DNA of 64,000 nt from Methylocaldum sp002005105 (GCF_051027545.1 NZ_CP194902.1:1054001-1118000); one strand, 5' to 3'. Shown: positions 43,661 through 52,579, counted from the first letter of the stretch. The notes: generated by a model not told the origin, from the sequence alone. Made by a program: numbers and translations.

Positions 43661-45175
43661 TCAGGGCCAGACCGTCATCCGCTTGCCCGTATCCAACAGG
43701 TGCACGGTGCAAACCAGGCAGGGATCGTGGGAGCGGATAATATGGCCGATCTCCACGGGATCGTCCGGATCGTCGACGGTAAGGCCGATCAAACTACTCT
43801 CCCAATGTCCGTGCCGGCCTTCGCTGTCCTTGGGCGATGCGTTCCAGGCGGTCGGCGTGATGACCTGGTACCGGGAAATGGCTCCGTCGGTGACTTGCAC
43901 CCAGTGGCCCAGGGCACCCCGTGCCGCAGTTATCAGTCCGAATCCCTCCCCGTCCGGGATTTCGTCCGCGGCAGGCGAAGTAAAGTGGGGATCGTCCAGA
44001 TGGGCGGCCAGCTCGTGCAGGATCTCCCGCATTTTCTGGAGCAGCAAAGCCGTGCGGCGCAGGCGGGCGAACTGCCGCAACCAGGTGTTTCCGCCCTCCG
44101 CCCGATACAGCGAGCCGATCAGCGGATCGCCGTCGATCAGCAATTCGGCCAGGGGACCCGTTTGTACCACCTCGTTCCGATAGCGGGGCGCCTTGCTCCA
44201 GGAATAGCGATTGGAGTGGGGTTGAAAATCCGGAATGGTCTCACCGCGGAACGGATGGCGGCCGCCTTCATACGGCTCGAACCAGGAATAGCGCACGTGC
44301 TCGGCGATTTCGGCCTGATCGAAAGGTTCGATCTTCCCCGTATCGCCATCGAGGAAGCCCGATTTGAACATCTGCCCGCCGGCCGAATCGCAGTAAGCGC
44401 CGCAGCTCAGCATATGGGAAGTTCCGAAACCGGAACGGTGCAGGCCGATGTCGCGGCTCATCCTCGTCATCAGGCCGATGGCGCTATTCGCGTGAGTGTC
44501 CGCGGCTTCGAGCCAGGCGAAGAGCTGGTCGGCGGATTCGAGCTCCAGCCAGGGACCCAGATCGGTTCCGATGACTGCCTGCTCGAACCATCGGGTCAGA
44601 TTGTTGATGATGGACAGGCTGTCCAGGATGCGGCGACTGGTGGGAGGAGCCGTCACCCCGCCCGGCACCATGTAGGAGGAATGGGGCCACTGGCCTCCGA
44701 AGATGGCAACGATCCCGGGAACATGGCGCGAATGCTCCAGGGTGCCGCGATGGGCCCAGCCTTTGAAGGGCAGGAAGGCCCCCAGTGTTTTTTCGTAAAG
44801 CGGCCGGCCGGCATATTTGGGATGGCAAAAATCGGCGGTAAAGAATAGAAACGATTGCCGCAGATCGCTTTGCACCGTCTCGGCCATCAGGCATAGATTG
44901 CGGATGCGGGAAGCATTGGGGGGCACGGCAATACGACCGATTTGCTCCAGGGCCAGAACGGCCGAATAGAGATGGGCGGTGCCGCAAATGCCGCAGATTC
45001 GGGGCGTAATGACCAATGCGTCCTTAGGTTTTCGGCCTATGAGGATTTGCTCGAATCCCCGATAGAGCGAACCGATGCAGCGGGCATCTACCACTTCGCG
45101 ACCTTCCAGCTCCAACTGGAATTCCAGGTCGCCTTCGACCCGATTAAGATCGATCTGGATAATTCGTCTAGCCAT
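43661..45175 (-). CDS. Group 2 [NiFe] hydrogenase large subunit
   Basis: 504 residues. The N-terminus has NRVEGDLEF, the variant of RxEGH typical of HupV/HoxC-like group 2 enzymes. The nickel ligands are RICGICGTAH (C61, C64) and DPCLVCTVH near the C-terminus. Twelve residues (LLDTGKRMTVWP) follow the last His, a removable extension as in enzymes that need a maturation protease; classical H2 sensors (HupV/HoxC) lack it. It binds the Ni-Fe(CN)2CO centre and works in the cytoplasm. Its ATG overlaps the small-subunit stop by one base. By the neighbouring GGDEF-EAL gene it fits the diguanylate-cyclase-linked group 2c class as I recall that scheme. Confidence 0.93.
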   Translation of the reverse strand: MARRIIQIDLNRVEGDLEFQLELEGREVVDARCIGSLYRGFEQILIGRKPKDALVITPRICGICGTAHLYSAVLALEQIGRIAVPPNASRIRNLCLMAETVQSDLRQSFLFFTADFCHPKYAGRPLYEKTLGAFLPFKGWAHRGTLEHSRHVPGIVAIFGGQWPHSSYMVPGGVTAPPTSRRILDSLSIINNLTRWFEQAVIGTDLGPWLELESADQLFAWLEAADTHANSAIGLMTRMSRDIGLHRSGFGTSHMLSCGAYCDSAGGQMFKSGFLDGDTGKIEPFDQAEIAEHVRYSWFEPYEGGRHPFRGETIPDFQPHSNRYSWSKAPRYRNEVVQTGPLAELLIDGDPLIGSLYRAEGGNTWLRQFARLRRTALLLQKMREILHELAAHLDDPHFTSPAADEIPDGEGFGLITAARGALGHWVQVTDGAISRYQVITPTAWNASPKDSEGRHGHWESSLIGLTVDDPDDPVEIGHIIRSHDPCLVCTVHLLDTGKRMTVWP

Positions 45176-46116
45176 CAGGGATCCATTTCTTTATTCAGGA
45201 CCCGTTCGGGCGCGGCCTCGTGGGCCAGGCTCTTGTACGCCATATAATTGGCGCGCTCCACCCCCAAGGGCAGGTTTATCGGAACGGCGCCGATTTTCTC
45301 GGTGCGAAACAGATCCTGGTCCAGCGGGAAGTCCGGGGACGTACAGCCGAAACAGGGTACTCCCGCGCGGGTTTTACTGCTGCGGCCGTTCCAAAGCTCG
45401 GTATTGCAAATGGCATGCGTGGTCGGTCCCTGGCAGCCCAGGTTGAAGAACAAACAGCCCTTTTCGCCGAAGGCGCTGTCCTCGACGTCGTACTCGTGAT
45501 ACTCGTTCCGCGTGCAGCCTTGATGCACCAGGGAATTGAAAAAATCCTTAGGGCGGTTGAGATGGTCGAGTTCCAACGGAAGTCCGGAAGCCAGCATGGC
45601 CAGCGTCTTGGTCATGGCGTTGGGATGTGCCGGACAGCCGGAGACATTGATGACCGGCGCTCCCGCTCGCGACCGCCATTCGGCAGGCAGCAAGCCGCCG
45701 GGAAGTTTCTTGTCGAACTGGATGCCTGTGCAGTCGGTCGGATTGGGGGGTGCGGCGTGGACGCCGCCGAAGGCCGCACAAGTACCCATGGCAACCAGAT
45801 AACGGCATTTTTCCGCCAGCTCCCTGACCAAACTCATCTTGGAACGGCCGCGATACGGATCGTACAGGCCGGATCCATTGGGTCCGGTCATGATGCTGCC
45901 TTCGATGCACAAGATATCGAGTCTTTGCTCGTCCCTGAGAATGGCCTCGATCAGGGCGTCCAGCTTCCCTTTGGGCTCTGAGGACAAGGACGGTTGCCAG
46001 AGGATGTCGATGCCGTATTGATCCAGGAGTTCTTCCAGCGACGGACTGTCGGCGCACAGGATCGACATCGTATCGCCGCCACAGGCACCGGTTTGTAGCC
46101 AAAGTAATGTAGTCAT
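45175..46116 (-). CDS. Group 2 [NiFe] hydrogenase small subunit, cytosolic
   Basis: 313 residues starting MTTLLWLQTGACGGD; a longer frame upstream adds no recognisable sequence. There is no Tat signal and no C-terminal membrane anchor, so it is cytosolic. Cluster ligands visible are C12, GTCAAFGG and SGCPAHP (proximal), HQGCTRNEY with GCLFFNLGC (distal), and ICNTE with PCFGC (medial). At position 15, where respiratory enzymes have the second proximal Cys, there is Asp, giving a predicted 3Cys-1Asp cluster. It passes electrons from the Ni-Fe site to a partner, here perhaps the Rieske protein. It is the first gene of the operon and divergent from mnmG. Confidence 0.92.
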   Translation of the reverse strand: MTTLLWLQTGACGGDTMSILCADSPSLEELLDQYGIDILWQPSLSSEPKGKLDALIEAILRDEQRLDILCIEGSIMTGPNGSGLYDPYRGRSKMSLVRELAEKCRYLVAMGTCAAFGGVHAAPPNPTDCTGIQFDKKLPGGLLPAEWRSRAGAPVINVSGCPAHPNAMTKTLAMLASGLPLELDHLNRPKDFFNSLVHQGCTRNEYHEYDVEDSAFGEKGCLFFNLGCQGPTTHAICNTELWNGRSSKTRAGVPCFGCTSPDFPLDQDLFRTEKIGAVPINLPLGVERANYMAYKSLAHEAAPERVLNKEMDP

Positions 46117-46347
46117 CGGAGTTTCGATAAGGACTGGCGGAGCCGTGTTGTTCGATTTGTTAACGCTAGGTGTAGAATGTGTTGAACAATAGTGTATAGG
46201 TAAAAAGATTGCGTGGCTTTGCATCACAGAGCGTACGGGCGTGTCTTGGCTTAAACGCAATGCCAATTTTGGCGTTCGATGTAGTAAGCTATGCGCGCAC
46301 TTCAGGGGAGTGCAAAACCGGTCTATCTGCCTGAAATTTCAACTCTC

Positions 46348-48222
46348 ATGCATTTTTCCACCGAATTCGACGTCATCGTGGTCGGTGGCGGACACGCTGG
46401 TACGGAAGCGGCTTTGGCGGCTGCGCGGACTGGCTCTAAGACGCTGCTGCTTACCCAGAACATCGAAACCCTTGGCCAGATGAGCTGCAATCCCGCTATC
46501 GGGGGGATCGGCAAAGGGCATTTGGTCAAGGAGATCGATGCTCTGGGCGGCTTGATGGCGCATGCTGCGGACCGAGCCGGCATTCAGTTCCGTGTGCTCA
46601 ATGCCAGCAAAGGCCCGGCGGTGCGGGCGACTCGGGCCCAAGCCGATCGCGTGCTTTATAAGAAAGCCGTGCGTCGGGTGCTGGAAACTCAGCCGAATTT
46701 GACCTTATTCCAGCAGGCCGTATCCGATCTGATCGTGGAAAATTACCGCGCAGCCGGCGTGATCACGCAGATGGGGCTCAAATTCAGGGCTCGTACGGTG
46801 GTCCTCACCGTAGGCACCTTCCTGGCCGGCCGGATTCATATCGGTCTCGAAAACTACGAAGGCGGCCGGGCGGGCGATCCGCCCTCTAACGCTTTGGCGG
46901 CGCGTTTGCGCGAACTGCCGTTTCGGGTCGGCCGGCTCAAGACCGGAACGCCTCCTCGGATCGACGGGCGAAGCATCGATTATGCGGTCATGCTGGAGCA
47001 GCCCGGCGACGAGCCGGTTCCCGTGTTCTCATTCCTCGGCCGGCGGGAGGAACATCCTCGCCAAGTGCCTTGCTACATCACCCGTACCAACGAACGGACT
47101 CACGATATCATCCGCTGCGGTCTCGACCGCTCGCCGATGTATGCGGGCGTTATCGAAGGGGTCGGGCCGCGCTATTGTCCCTCTATCGAAGACAAGGTCG
47201 TGCGTTTCGCGGAAAGGGATTCGCACCAGATTTTTGTTGAACCCGAAGGTCTCGATACTTACGAAATCTATCCGAACGGCATTTCGACCAGTCTGCCCTT
47301 CGACGTGCAGTACGAGCTTGTGAGGTCGATACGCGGTTTCGAAAACGCTCATATCACACGGCCGGGCTACGCCATCGAATACGATTTCTTCGATCCGCGC
47401 GACCTGAAGTCCTCGCTCGAAACCAAGCACCTCGAGAACCTGTTCTTCGCCGGACAGATCAACGGCACGACGGGATACGAGGAAGCCGCCGCGCAAGGCC
47501 TGATCGCGGGCGTCAACGCCGCGCGCAAGGCCAAGGATCTGGAACCCTGGTCGCCTATGCGCGACGAGGCTTACATGGGGGTTCTGATCGACGATCTGAT
47601 CACTCGGGGCACGAGCGAACCCTATCGCATGTTCACCAGCCGGGCGGAATACCGGTTGCTGCTACGAGAGGACAACGCCGATCTTCGGCTGACCGGGAAA
47701 GGCCGCGAACTCGGATTGGTGGACGACGAGCGCTGGCGTGCATTCGAAGCGAAGCAGCAGGCCATTGCGGAGATACAGACCGGCCTGGCAAAAACGTATG
47801 TCAGACCGAATACTGCCGAAGCCGAAACCATAAGCCGGTTCCTGAGTGCGCCGCTGTTGCGGGAATCCACCCTACTCGAACTGCTGCGGCGACCGGAGAT
47901 CCGCATCGAACACCTCCAAGCGATATCCGCTCGGTTAACTGAAGAAGAAAACGAGCAAGTTCTCGATCAAGTCGAAATTCAGGCGAAGTACCAAGGCTAC
48001 ATCGATCGCCAGCAGGCGGAGATCGAGCGCTCTCGCCGCTACGACCATTGGCGTTTGCCGGAAAGTCTCGATTATCAGAACGTCATCGGGTTGTCCAACG
48101 AGGTCCGGGAAAAGCTCAAACAACAACGTCCCGAAACTGTCGGGCAAGCAGCGCGGATTCCGGGCGTCACACCGGCGGCGATTTCGCTGCTGTTGGTCCA
48201 TCTTAAAAAGAAGAGCGCTTGA
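46348..48222 (+). CDS. mnmG: tRNA uridine-5-carboxymethylaminomethyl modification protein MnmG (GidA)
   Basis: 624 residues from the ATG before HFSTEFDVIVVGGGHAGTEAA; an earlier in-frame start adds a non-conserved stretch. FAD is bound by the N-terminal GGGHAG motif; CNPAIGGIGKGHLVKEIDALGG is the family signature. With MnmE it modifies U34 of several tRNAs. It starts the conserved block mnmG-rsmG-parA-parB-atp, which often lies near the chromosome origin. The 231-bp upstream region shared with the hydrogenase small subunit has no perfect DnaA box. Confidence 0.96.
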   Translation: MHFSTEFDVIVVGGGHAGTEAALAAARTGSKTLLLTQNIETLGQMSCNPAIGGIGKGHLVKEIDALGGLMAHAADRAGIQFRVLNASKGPAVRATRAQADRVLYKKAVRRVLETQPNLTLFQQAVSDLIVENYRAAGVITQMGLKFRARTVVLTVGTFLAGRIHIGLENYEGGRAGDPPSNALAARLRELPFRVGRLKTGTPPRIDGRSIDYAVMLEQPGDEPVPVFSFLGRREEHPRQVPCYITRTNERTHDIIRCGLDRSPMYAGVIEGVGPRYCPSIEDKVVRFAERDSHQIFVEPEGLDTYEIYPNGISTSLPFDVQYELVRSIRGFENAHITRPGYAIEYDFFDPRDLKSSLETKHLENLFFAGQINGTTGYEEAAAQGLIAGVNAARKAKDLEPWSPMRDEAYMGVLIDDLITRGTSEPYRMFTSRAEYRLLLREDNADLRLTGKGRELGLVDDERWRAFEAKQQAIAEIQTGLAKTYVRPNTAEAETISRFLSAPLLRESTLLELLRRPEIRIEHLQAISARLTEEENEQVLDQVEIQAKYQGYIDRQQAEIERSRRYDHWRLPESLDYQNVIGLSNEVREKLKQQRPETVGQAARIPGVTPAAISLLLVHLKKKSA

Positions 48223-48228
48223 TCTTAA

Positions 48229-48849
48229 GTGGACGAAATCGGTAGACGTCTAGCGGACGGAATAACCGCGTTAAACATACCGTTTACGCCGGAGCAACAC
48301 GAAAAGCTTTTGGCCTTTCTGCGCTTAATCCAGAAATGGAACCGGGTTTACAACTTGACGGCCATCCGCGACTTGCGGACGGGAGTGGATTTGCATCTGC
48401 TCGACAGTCTTACCATTTGGCCGTACCTCCGGGGCGAAAGGATACTGGACGTGGGAACCGGGGCCGGTTTGCCGGGTATTCCCTTGGCTGTCATGAGCGA
48501 GAGCAGGCATTTCGTTCTGTTGGACAGCAACGCGAAGAAGACCCGTTTTGTTCAGCAGGCCGTGATCGAATTGGGTCTCGCGAACGTGGAGGTCGTCACC
48601 TCGCGGGTGGAAGACTACCATCCGGACCACGGATTCGACACGATATTGGCGCGGGCTTATGCGAGCCTTGCGGAAATAATGGAGACAACGCGCAGAATGC
48701 TGGCTCCCCACGGCGTGATATTGGCTCAGAAAGGGCAGTTGCCGGAGGGCGAAATACAGACCCTTAAAGACTCGCCGGTTAAGAGTCATCGTTTAAAGAT
48801 TCCGGGTCTGGACGTCGAACGTCATTTGATCGAAATAGCTATCGGCTGA
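48229..48849 (+). CDS. rsmG: 16S rRNA (guanine527-N7)-methyltransferase RsmG (GidB)
   Basis: 206 residues with a GTG start 6 bp after mnmG. FLRLIQKWNRVYNLTAIRD and the SAM motif ILDVGTGAGLPGIPLAV are diagnostic; FVLLDSNAKKTRF also conserved. It methylates G527 of 16S rRNA. Loss of this gene is known to cause low-level streptomycin resistance. It is cotranscribed with mnmG and followed 7 bp later by parA. Confidence 0.96.
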   Translation: MDEIGRRLADGITALNIPFTPEQHEKLLAFLRLIQKWNRVYNLTAIRDLRTGVDLHLLDSLTIWPYLRGERILDVGTGAGLPGIPLAVMSESRHFVLLDSNAKKTRFVQQAVIELGLANVEVVTSRVEDYHPDHGFDTILARAYASLAEIMETTRRMLAPHGVILAQKGQLPEGEIQTLKDSPVKSHRLKIPGLDVERHLIEIAIG

Positions 48850-48856
48850 GGAAACC

Positions 48857-49651
48857 ATGGGCAAAATTATTGCGGTAGCCAACCAAAAGGGGGGCGTGGG
48901 TAAAACGACCACCAGCATTAACTTGGCTGCGTCGCTTGCGGCGATCAAGCATCGCGTTTTGCTTGTGGATCTGGATCCGCAAGGCAACACGACTATGGGA
49001 TGCGGCGTTGACAAGAAAAGTCTCAAAAATTCGTCTTACGACGTATTGACGCGTCACGCCACGGTACGCGAGGCCGTCAAATCTTTGACCGAGATCGGCT
49101 TCGATCTTCTGCCGGGTAATGCCGATCTGACTGCCGCTCAGGTCGAACTGATGAAACAGGCAGGCAAAGAGCGCGCGCTTGCCGAGGCGCTCAAGAGTTG
49201 CCGCGACGATTACCAGTTCATCCTCGTCGACTGCCCACCGTCGCTTAACGTGCTGACGCTCAACGCCTTGGTCGCTGCGGACAGCGTGTTGATTCCCATG
49301 CAGTGCGAATATTACGCCTTGGAAGGACTTTCGGATTTAATGGATACGCTGGGGAATATCCGCGACTCGGTCAATCCGGAACTTCGTATCGAGGGTTTGC
49401 TTCGCACGATGTACGATCCACGCAGCCGGCTCGCCAATGACGTTTCCGCGCAATTGATCGCCCATTTCAGCGATAAGGTCTTCCGCACCATCATCCCGCG
49501 CAACATTCGGCTTGCCGAGGCGCCGAGCCACGGTTTGCCAGCGATAAAGTACGATAAGTCTTCTCGAGGAGCCGTCGCTTATCTGGCCTTGGCGGGCGAA
49601 ATCGTGCGACGCAATCAAAAATCGCGAAAAATTCCTTCAATTCTTCAATAA
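48857..49651 (+). CDS. parA: Chromosome partitioning ATPase ParA (Soj)
   Basis: 264 residues. The deviant Walker A NQKGGVGKTTTSINLAA is at the N-terminus, with LLVDLDPQGNTT and ILVDCPPSLNVLTLNAL following. ParA forms a nucleoid-bound gradient that moves ParB-parS complexes apart. It is followed 9 bp later by parB. I did not find a clear parS site in the window, although parS usually lies near this locus. Confidence 0.96.
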   Translation: MGKIIAVANQKGGVGKTTTSINLAASLAAIKHRVLLVDLDPQGNTTMGCGVDKKSLKNSSYDVLTRHATVREAVKSLTEIGFDLLPGNADLTAAQVELMKQAGKERALAEALKSCRDDYQFILVDCPPSLNVLTLNALVAADSVLIPMQCEYYALEGLSDLMDTLGNIRDSVNPELRIEGLLRTMYDPRSRLANDVSAQLIAHFSDKVFRTIIPRNIRLAEAPSHGLPAIKYDKSSRGAVAYLALAGEIVRRNQKSRKIPSILQ

Positions 49652-49660
49652 ATTCAAGTC

Positions 49661-50506
49661 ATGACGGCAAAAAGACGAGGACTCGGCCGCGGCCTCGATG
49701 TCCTGTTGGGCGGCGCGAAACTCGAAAACGAGACCGAGAAGCTCAGAACGCTTTCCATAGATCAACTCAGGCCGAGCCGTTTCCAGCCGCGCAAGGATAT
49801 CGACCCGGCGCGACTTCAAGAATTGGCCGATTCGATCAGTGCGCAGGGCGTGGTCCAGCCCGTGGTGGTCAGACCTATGGGCGACAGCCAGTACGAAATC
49901 ATCGCCGGCGAGAGACGGTGGCGGGCGGCCCAACTGGCAGGATTGCACGATTTGCCGGTGGTCGTGCGCGAGGTTACGGATCAGGCCGCCTTAGCGATCG
50001 CCCTTATCGAAAATATCCAGCGAGAAGACTTGAATCCTCTCGAGGAGGCGGAAGCCCTGAAGCGCCTGCTCGAAGAGTTCGAGATGACCCACCAGCAGGT
50101 CGCGGATGCCGTCGGCAAATCCCGGGCTACCGTCAGCAACTTGCTGCGCTTGAACGAACTTCATCCGGATGCTAAGCATCTTCTGCTTACCGGTGCCATA
50201 GAAATGGGACACGCTCGGGCGATACTCGCGCTGGAATTTCAGCTTCAGGCTGAAATTGCCCGTAAAGTCGCTTCGGCAAAGTTGAGCGTTCGTGCTACGG
50301 AGTTGCTTATCCAAAAGCTCCGGGATGGGCAAAAGGCGCGAAAACCGGAGATGAAGGATCCCGACATTCGCCGCCTCGAAGAGCGAATCGCCACGCGAAT
50401 CGGCGCTCCCGTGCTGATCAAACACGGAAAAAAAGGCGCCGGACAACTCGTCATCCATTACGACAGCCTGGATCAACTGGAAGGTGTGCTCGATCGCTTG
50501 AAATAA
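49661..50506 (+). CDS. parB: Chromosome partitioning protein ParB (Spo0J)
   Basis: 281 residues. The N-terminus KRRGLGRGLDVLLGG is the ParA-interacting segment, PSRFQPRKDIDPARLQELADSI begins the CTP-binding ParB domain, with GERRWRAAQLAG and ENIQREDLNPLEEA. A helix-turn-helix (THQQVADAVGKSRATVSNLLRL) follows, and the C-terminal dimerisation domain ends ...LEGVLDRLK. It binds parS and loads onto DNA as a CTP-dependent clamp. Confidence 0.96.
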   Translation: MTAKRRGLGRGLDVLLGGAKLENETEKLRTLSIDQLRPSRFQPRKDIDPARLQELADSISAQGVVQPVVVRPMGDSQYEIIAGERRWRAAQLAGLHDLPVVVREVTDQAALAIALIENIQREDLNPLEEAEALKRLLEEFEMTHQQVADAVGKSRATVSNLLRLNELHPDAKHLLLTGAIEMGHARAILALEFQLQAEIARKVASAKLSVRATELLIQKLRDGQKARKPEMKDPDIRRLEERIATRIGAPVLIKHGKKGAGQLVIHYDSLDQLEGVLDRLK

Positions 50507-50516
50507 ACATGCAACA

Positions 50517-50545
50517 TTGATCTTCCGCATTTTGGTTGTTATCAT
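50517..50545 (+). promoter_or_regulatory. Predicted promoter of the ATP synthase operon
   Basis: TTGATC (50517-50522) and TATCAT (50540-50545) with 17-bp spacing, between parB and atpI and 27 bp before the atpI ATG. Sequence-based prediction only. Confidence 0.5.
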
Positions 50546-50572
50546 TCCGAAGCATTTGTTTGGGGGCCCTCA

Positions 50573-50950
50573 ATGGGTGCGAAAAAGTTGTTTTTCGCCG
50601 TCAAGCGGGTTCTGTTGATGCAGCTTCTTGCGATTGCACTGATCGGCGGTTTCACGTTGGCCTTCTTCGGTTGGCTGGCAGCTAGGTCAGCGTTGCTCGG
50701 CGGGTTGATAGCCTTTTTGCCGAACGTCTATTTCGCCGCAAAATTCGGATTTTCCGATAAAACAAGAACGGCAAAAGACATCGTGAGATCGTTTTATATC
50801 GGCGAAAGCATAAAAATAATCATAACCGCCGGTTTATTTATTTTAATTTTCCAACTGCCTAACATTTTATTCCTGCCATTATTTGCCGGTTTCGTATCGG
50901 TATTGATGGTATTTTGGTGTGCGCTTTTGATGCGCGATATCGAACGCTAA
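50573..50950 (+). CDS. atpI: ATP synthase-associated protein AtpI
   Basis: 125 residues with four hydrophobic helices (MQLLAIALIGGFTLAFFGW, SALLGGLIAFLPNVYF, IIITAGLFILIFQL, FLPLFAGFVSVLMVFWCALL). AtpI helps assemble the c-ring or import magnesium and is not part of the final enzyme. It is first in the atp operon, 11 bp before atpB. Confidence 0.9.
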   Translation: MGAKKLFFAVKRVLLMQLLAIALIGGFTLAFFGWLAARSALLGGLIAFLPNVYFAAKFGFSDKTRTAKDIVRSFYIGESIKIIITAGLFILIFQLPNILFLPLFAGFVSVLMVFWCALLMRDIER

Positions 50951-50961
50951 CGAGAGAGAAT

Positions 50962-51741
50962 ATGGCGACAGAAGAACACGGCTCTGGCGGGGCAACTGGA
51001 TATATCGTTCACCACTTGACCCCCTTATCGACCGGCGAAGGATTCTGGACATTTCATCTGGATACCCTGTTTTTCTCTGTTTTCTTAGGCGGCTTATTCG
51101 TCATCATTTTCCGCAAGGCGGCTGAAAAGGCGACTTCCGGCGTACCCGGCCCCCTGCAAAATTTTGTGGAGATGATCGTCGAATTCGTTGACGCTCAGGT
51201 CAAGGATAGTTTTCATGGGCGTAGCGCGTTAATCGCACCCTTGGCGTTGAGCATCTTCGTCTGGGTATTCTTGATGAACTCGATGGACCTTATTCCGGTC
51301 GACCTGTTGCCCGATATCGGCAAGGCCATCGGGCTCGACTATCTTCGCGTGGTTCCCAGTACGGATTTGAACGCGACCTTTGCGATGTCGATTTCGGTGT
51401 TCTTCCTGATTCTGTTCTACAGCTTCAAAGTGAAGGGGCCGATTGGTTTTGGGAAAGAAATGATTCTGACCCCTTTTCACAGTGTATGGATGATCCCGTT
51501 CAACCTGATTCTGAAGCTTGTCGAGGAATTGGCGAAACCGGTATCTCTCGGCCTTCGTCTTTTCGGAAACATGTATGCCGGCGAGCTGATTTTCATATTG
51601 ATCGCGCTGCTGCCTTGGTACGTGCAGCCCTTGCTGAGTTTCCCCTGGGCGGTCTTTCATATTCTGATCATCACTTTGCAAGCTTTCATCTTCATGGTTC
51701 TGACCATCGTATATCTGAGTCTAGCCCACGAAGATCATTAA
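50962..51741 (+). CDS. atpB: F0F1 ATP synthase subunit a
   Basis: 259 residues from the ATG at 50962. Multiple membrane helices; the conserved proton-channel segment LVEELAKPVSLGLRLFGNMYAGE holds the essential Arg of helix 5, and the last helix includes LQAFIFMVLTIVYL. It forms the two half-channels next to the c-ring. An open frame upstream overlaps atpI and is not used. Confidence 0.96.
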   Translation: MATEEHGSGGATGYIVHHLTPLSTGEGFWTFHLDTLFFSVFLGGLFVIIFRKAAEKATSGVPGPLQNFVEMIVEFVDAQVKDSFHGRSALIAPLALSIFVWVFLMNSMDLIPVDLLPDIGKAIGLDYLRVVPSTDLNATFAMSISVFFLILFYSFKVKGPIGFGKEMILTPFHSVWMIPFNLILKLVEELAKPVSLGLRLFGNMYAGELIFILIALLPWYVQPLLSFPWAVFHILIITLQAFIFMVLTIVYLSLAHEDH

Positions 51742-51783
51742 TCTCTTTCAATCAACCTTAACGTTCGATAATTCGGAGGAACA

Positions 51784-52047
51784 ATGGAAATCGCATCTGT
51801 ATCTGGCATGACCGCAATCGCCGTGGGCATCATCCTGGGCCTGGGCGCCATGGGAACCGCTATCGGTTTCGGCCTGTTGGGCGGCAAATTCCTGGAAGGC
51901 GCCGCGCGTCAGCCGGAGATGGTTCCGATGCTGCAGGTCAAAATGTTCATCGTCGCCGGTCTGCTCGACGCCGTAACCATGATCGGCGTGGGTCTCGCTC
52001 TGTTCTTCACTTTCGCCAATCCGTTCCTGTCCGCACTCAAGGGCTAA
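51784..52047 (+). CDS. atpE: F0F1 ATP synthase subunit c
   Basis: 87 residues forming two membrane helices. The first is Gly-rich (IILGLGAMGTAIGFGLLGG), the loop is ARQPEM and the second helix has GLLDAVTMIGVGLALFFTF with the proton-carrying Asp. No sodium-binding signature is apparent, so it is probably proton-driven. GGAGGA precedes the start. Confidence 0.97.
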   Translation: MEIASVSGMTAIAVGIILGLGAMGTAIGFGLLGGKFLEGAARQPEMVPMLQVKMFIVAGLLDAVTMIGVGLALFFTFANPFLSALKG

Positions 52048-52099
52048 AAAAGCCGCGATTGCGACGCTTTAATGGCAAACAACCAAAGAGGAAAGCGCT

Positions 52100-52579
52100 G
52101 TGAGTATTAACGCCACTCTGATCGGCCAAATGATCACATTTGCGCTTCTGGTGTGGTTCACCATGAAGTACGTGTGGCCGCCTTTGATGCAAGCGCTCGA
52201 GGAGCGCAAAAAGAAGATTGCCGACGGTCTCGCTTCGGCTGAAAAAGGCAAGCATGAGATGGAGTTGGCCGAGAAGCGCGCGACCGCTTTGTTGCGGGAA
52301 GCTAAGGATCAGGCCGCAGACATCGTAAATCTAGCGCAAAAGCGCGCCAGCGAGGTGGTCGAGGAATCCAAGCAATCGGCGAAGGATGAAGGCGAGCGGA
52401 TCGTTGCTGCGGCGAAAGCCGAGATCGAGCGCGAATTGCAGCAGGCGAAAGAAGGTTTGCGTCAACAGGTAGCGGTGCTGGCCATTTCTGCGGCCGAGCA
52501 AATCCTGCAGAAAGAAGTGGATCAAAAGAAGCATCGGGAAATTATCGACAACCTCGGTAAGCAGTTGGGTCAAGCATAA
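52100..52579 (+). CDS. atpF: F0F1 ATP synthase subunit b
   Basis: 159 residues with GTG start. One N-terminal membrane helix (LIGQMITFALLVWFTMKYVWPPL) is followed by a long charged helix forming the peripheral stalk dimer. The stop overlaps the atpH start by one base. Preceded by GGAAAGCG. Confidence 0.96.
   Translation: MSINATLIGQMITFALLVWFTMKYVWPPLMQALEERKKKIADGLASAEKGKHEMELAEKRATALLREAKDQAADIVNLAQKRASEVVEESKQSAKDEGERIVAAAKAEIERELQQAKEGLRQQVAVLAISAAEQILQKEVDQKKHREIIDNLGKQLGQA

Noticed and set aside
43661..46116. Membrane-bound respiratory uptake hydrogenase
   Set aside because: The small subunit lacks a Tat signal and membrane anchor, no cytochrome b subunit is present, and the NRVEGD motif is of group 2 type.
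46117..46347. oriC upstream of mnmG, as in E. coli
   Set aside because: No perfect DnaA box and no long AT-rich tract are seen in this 231-bp gap.
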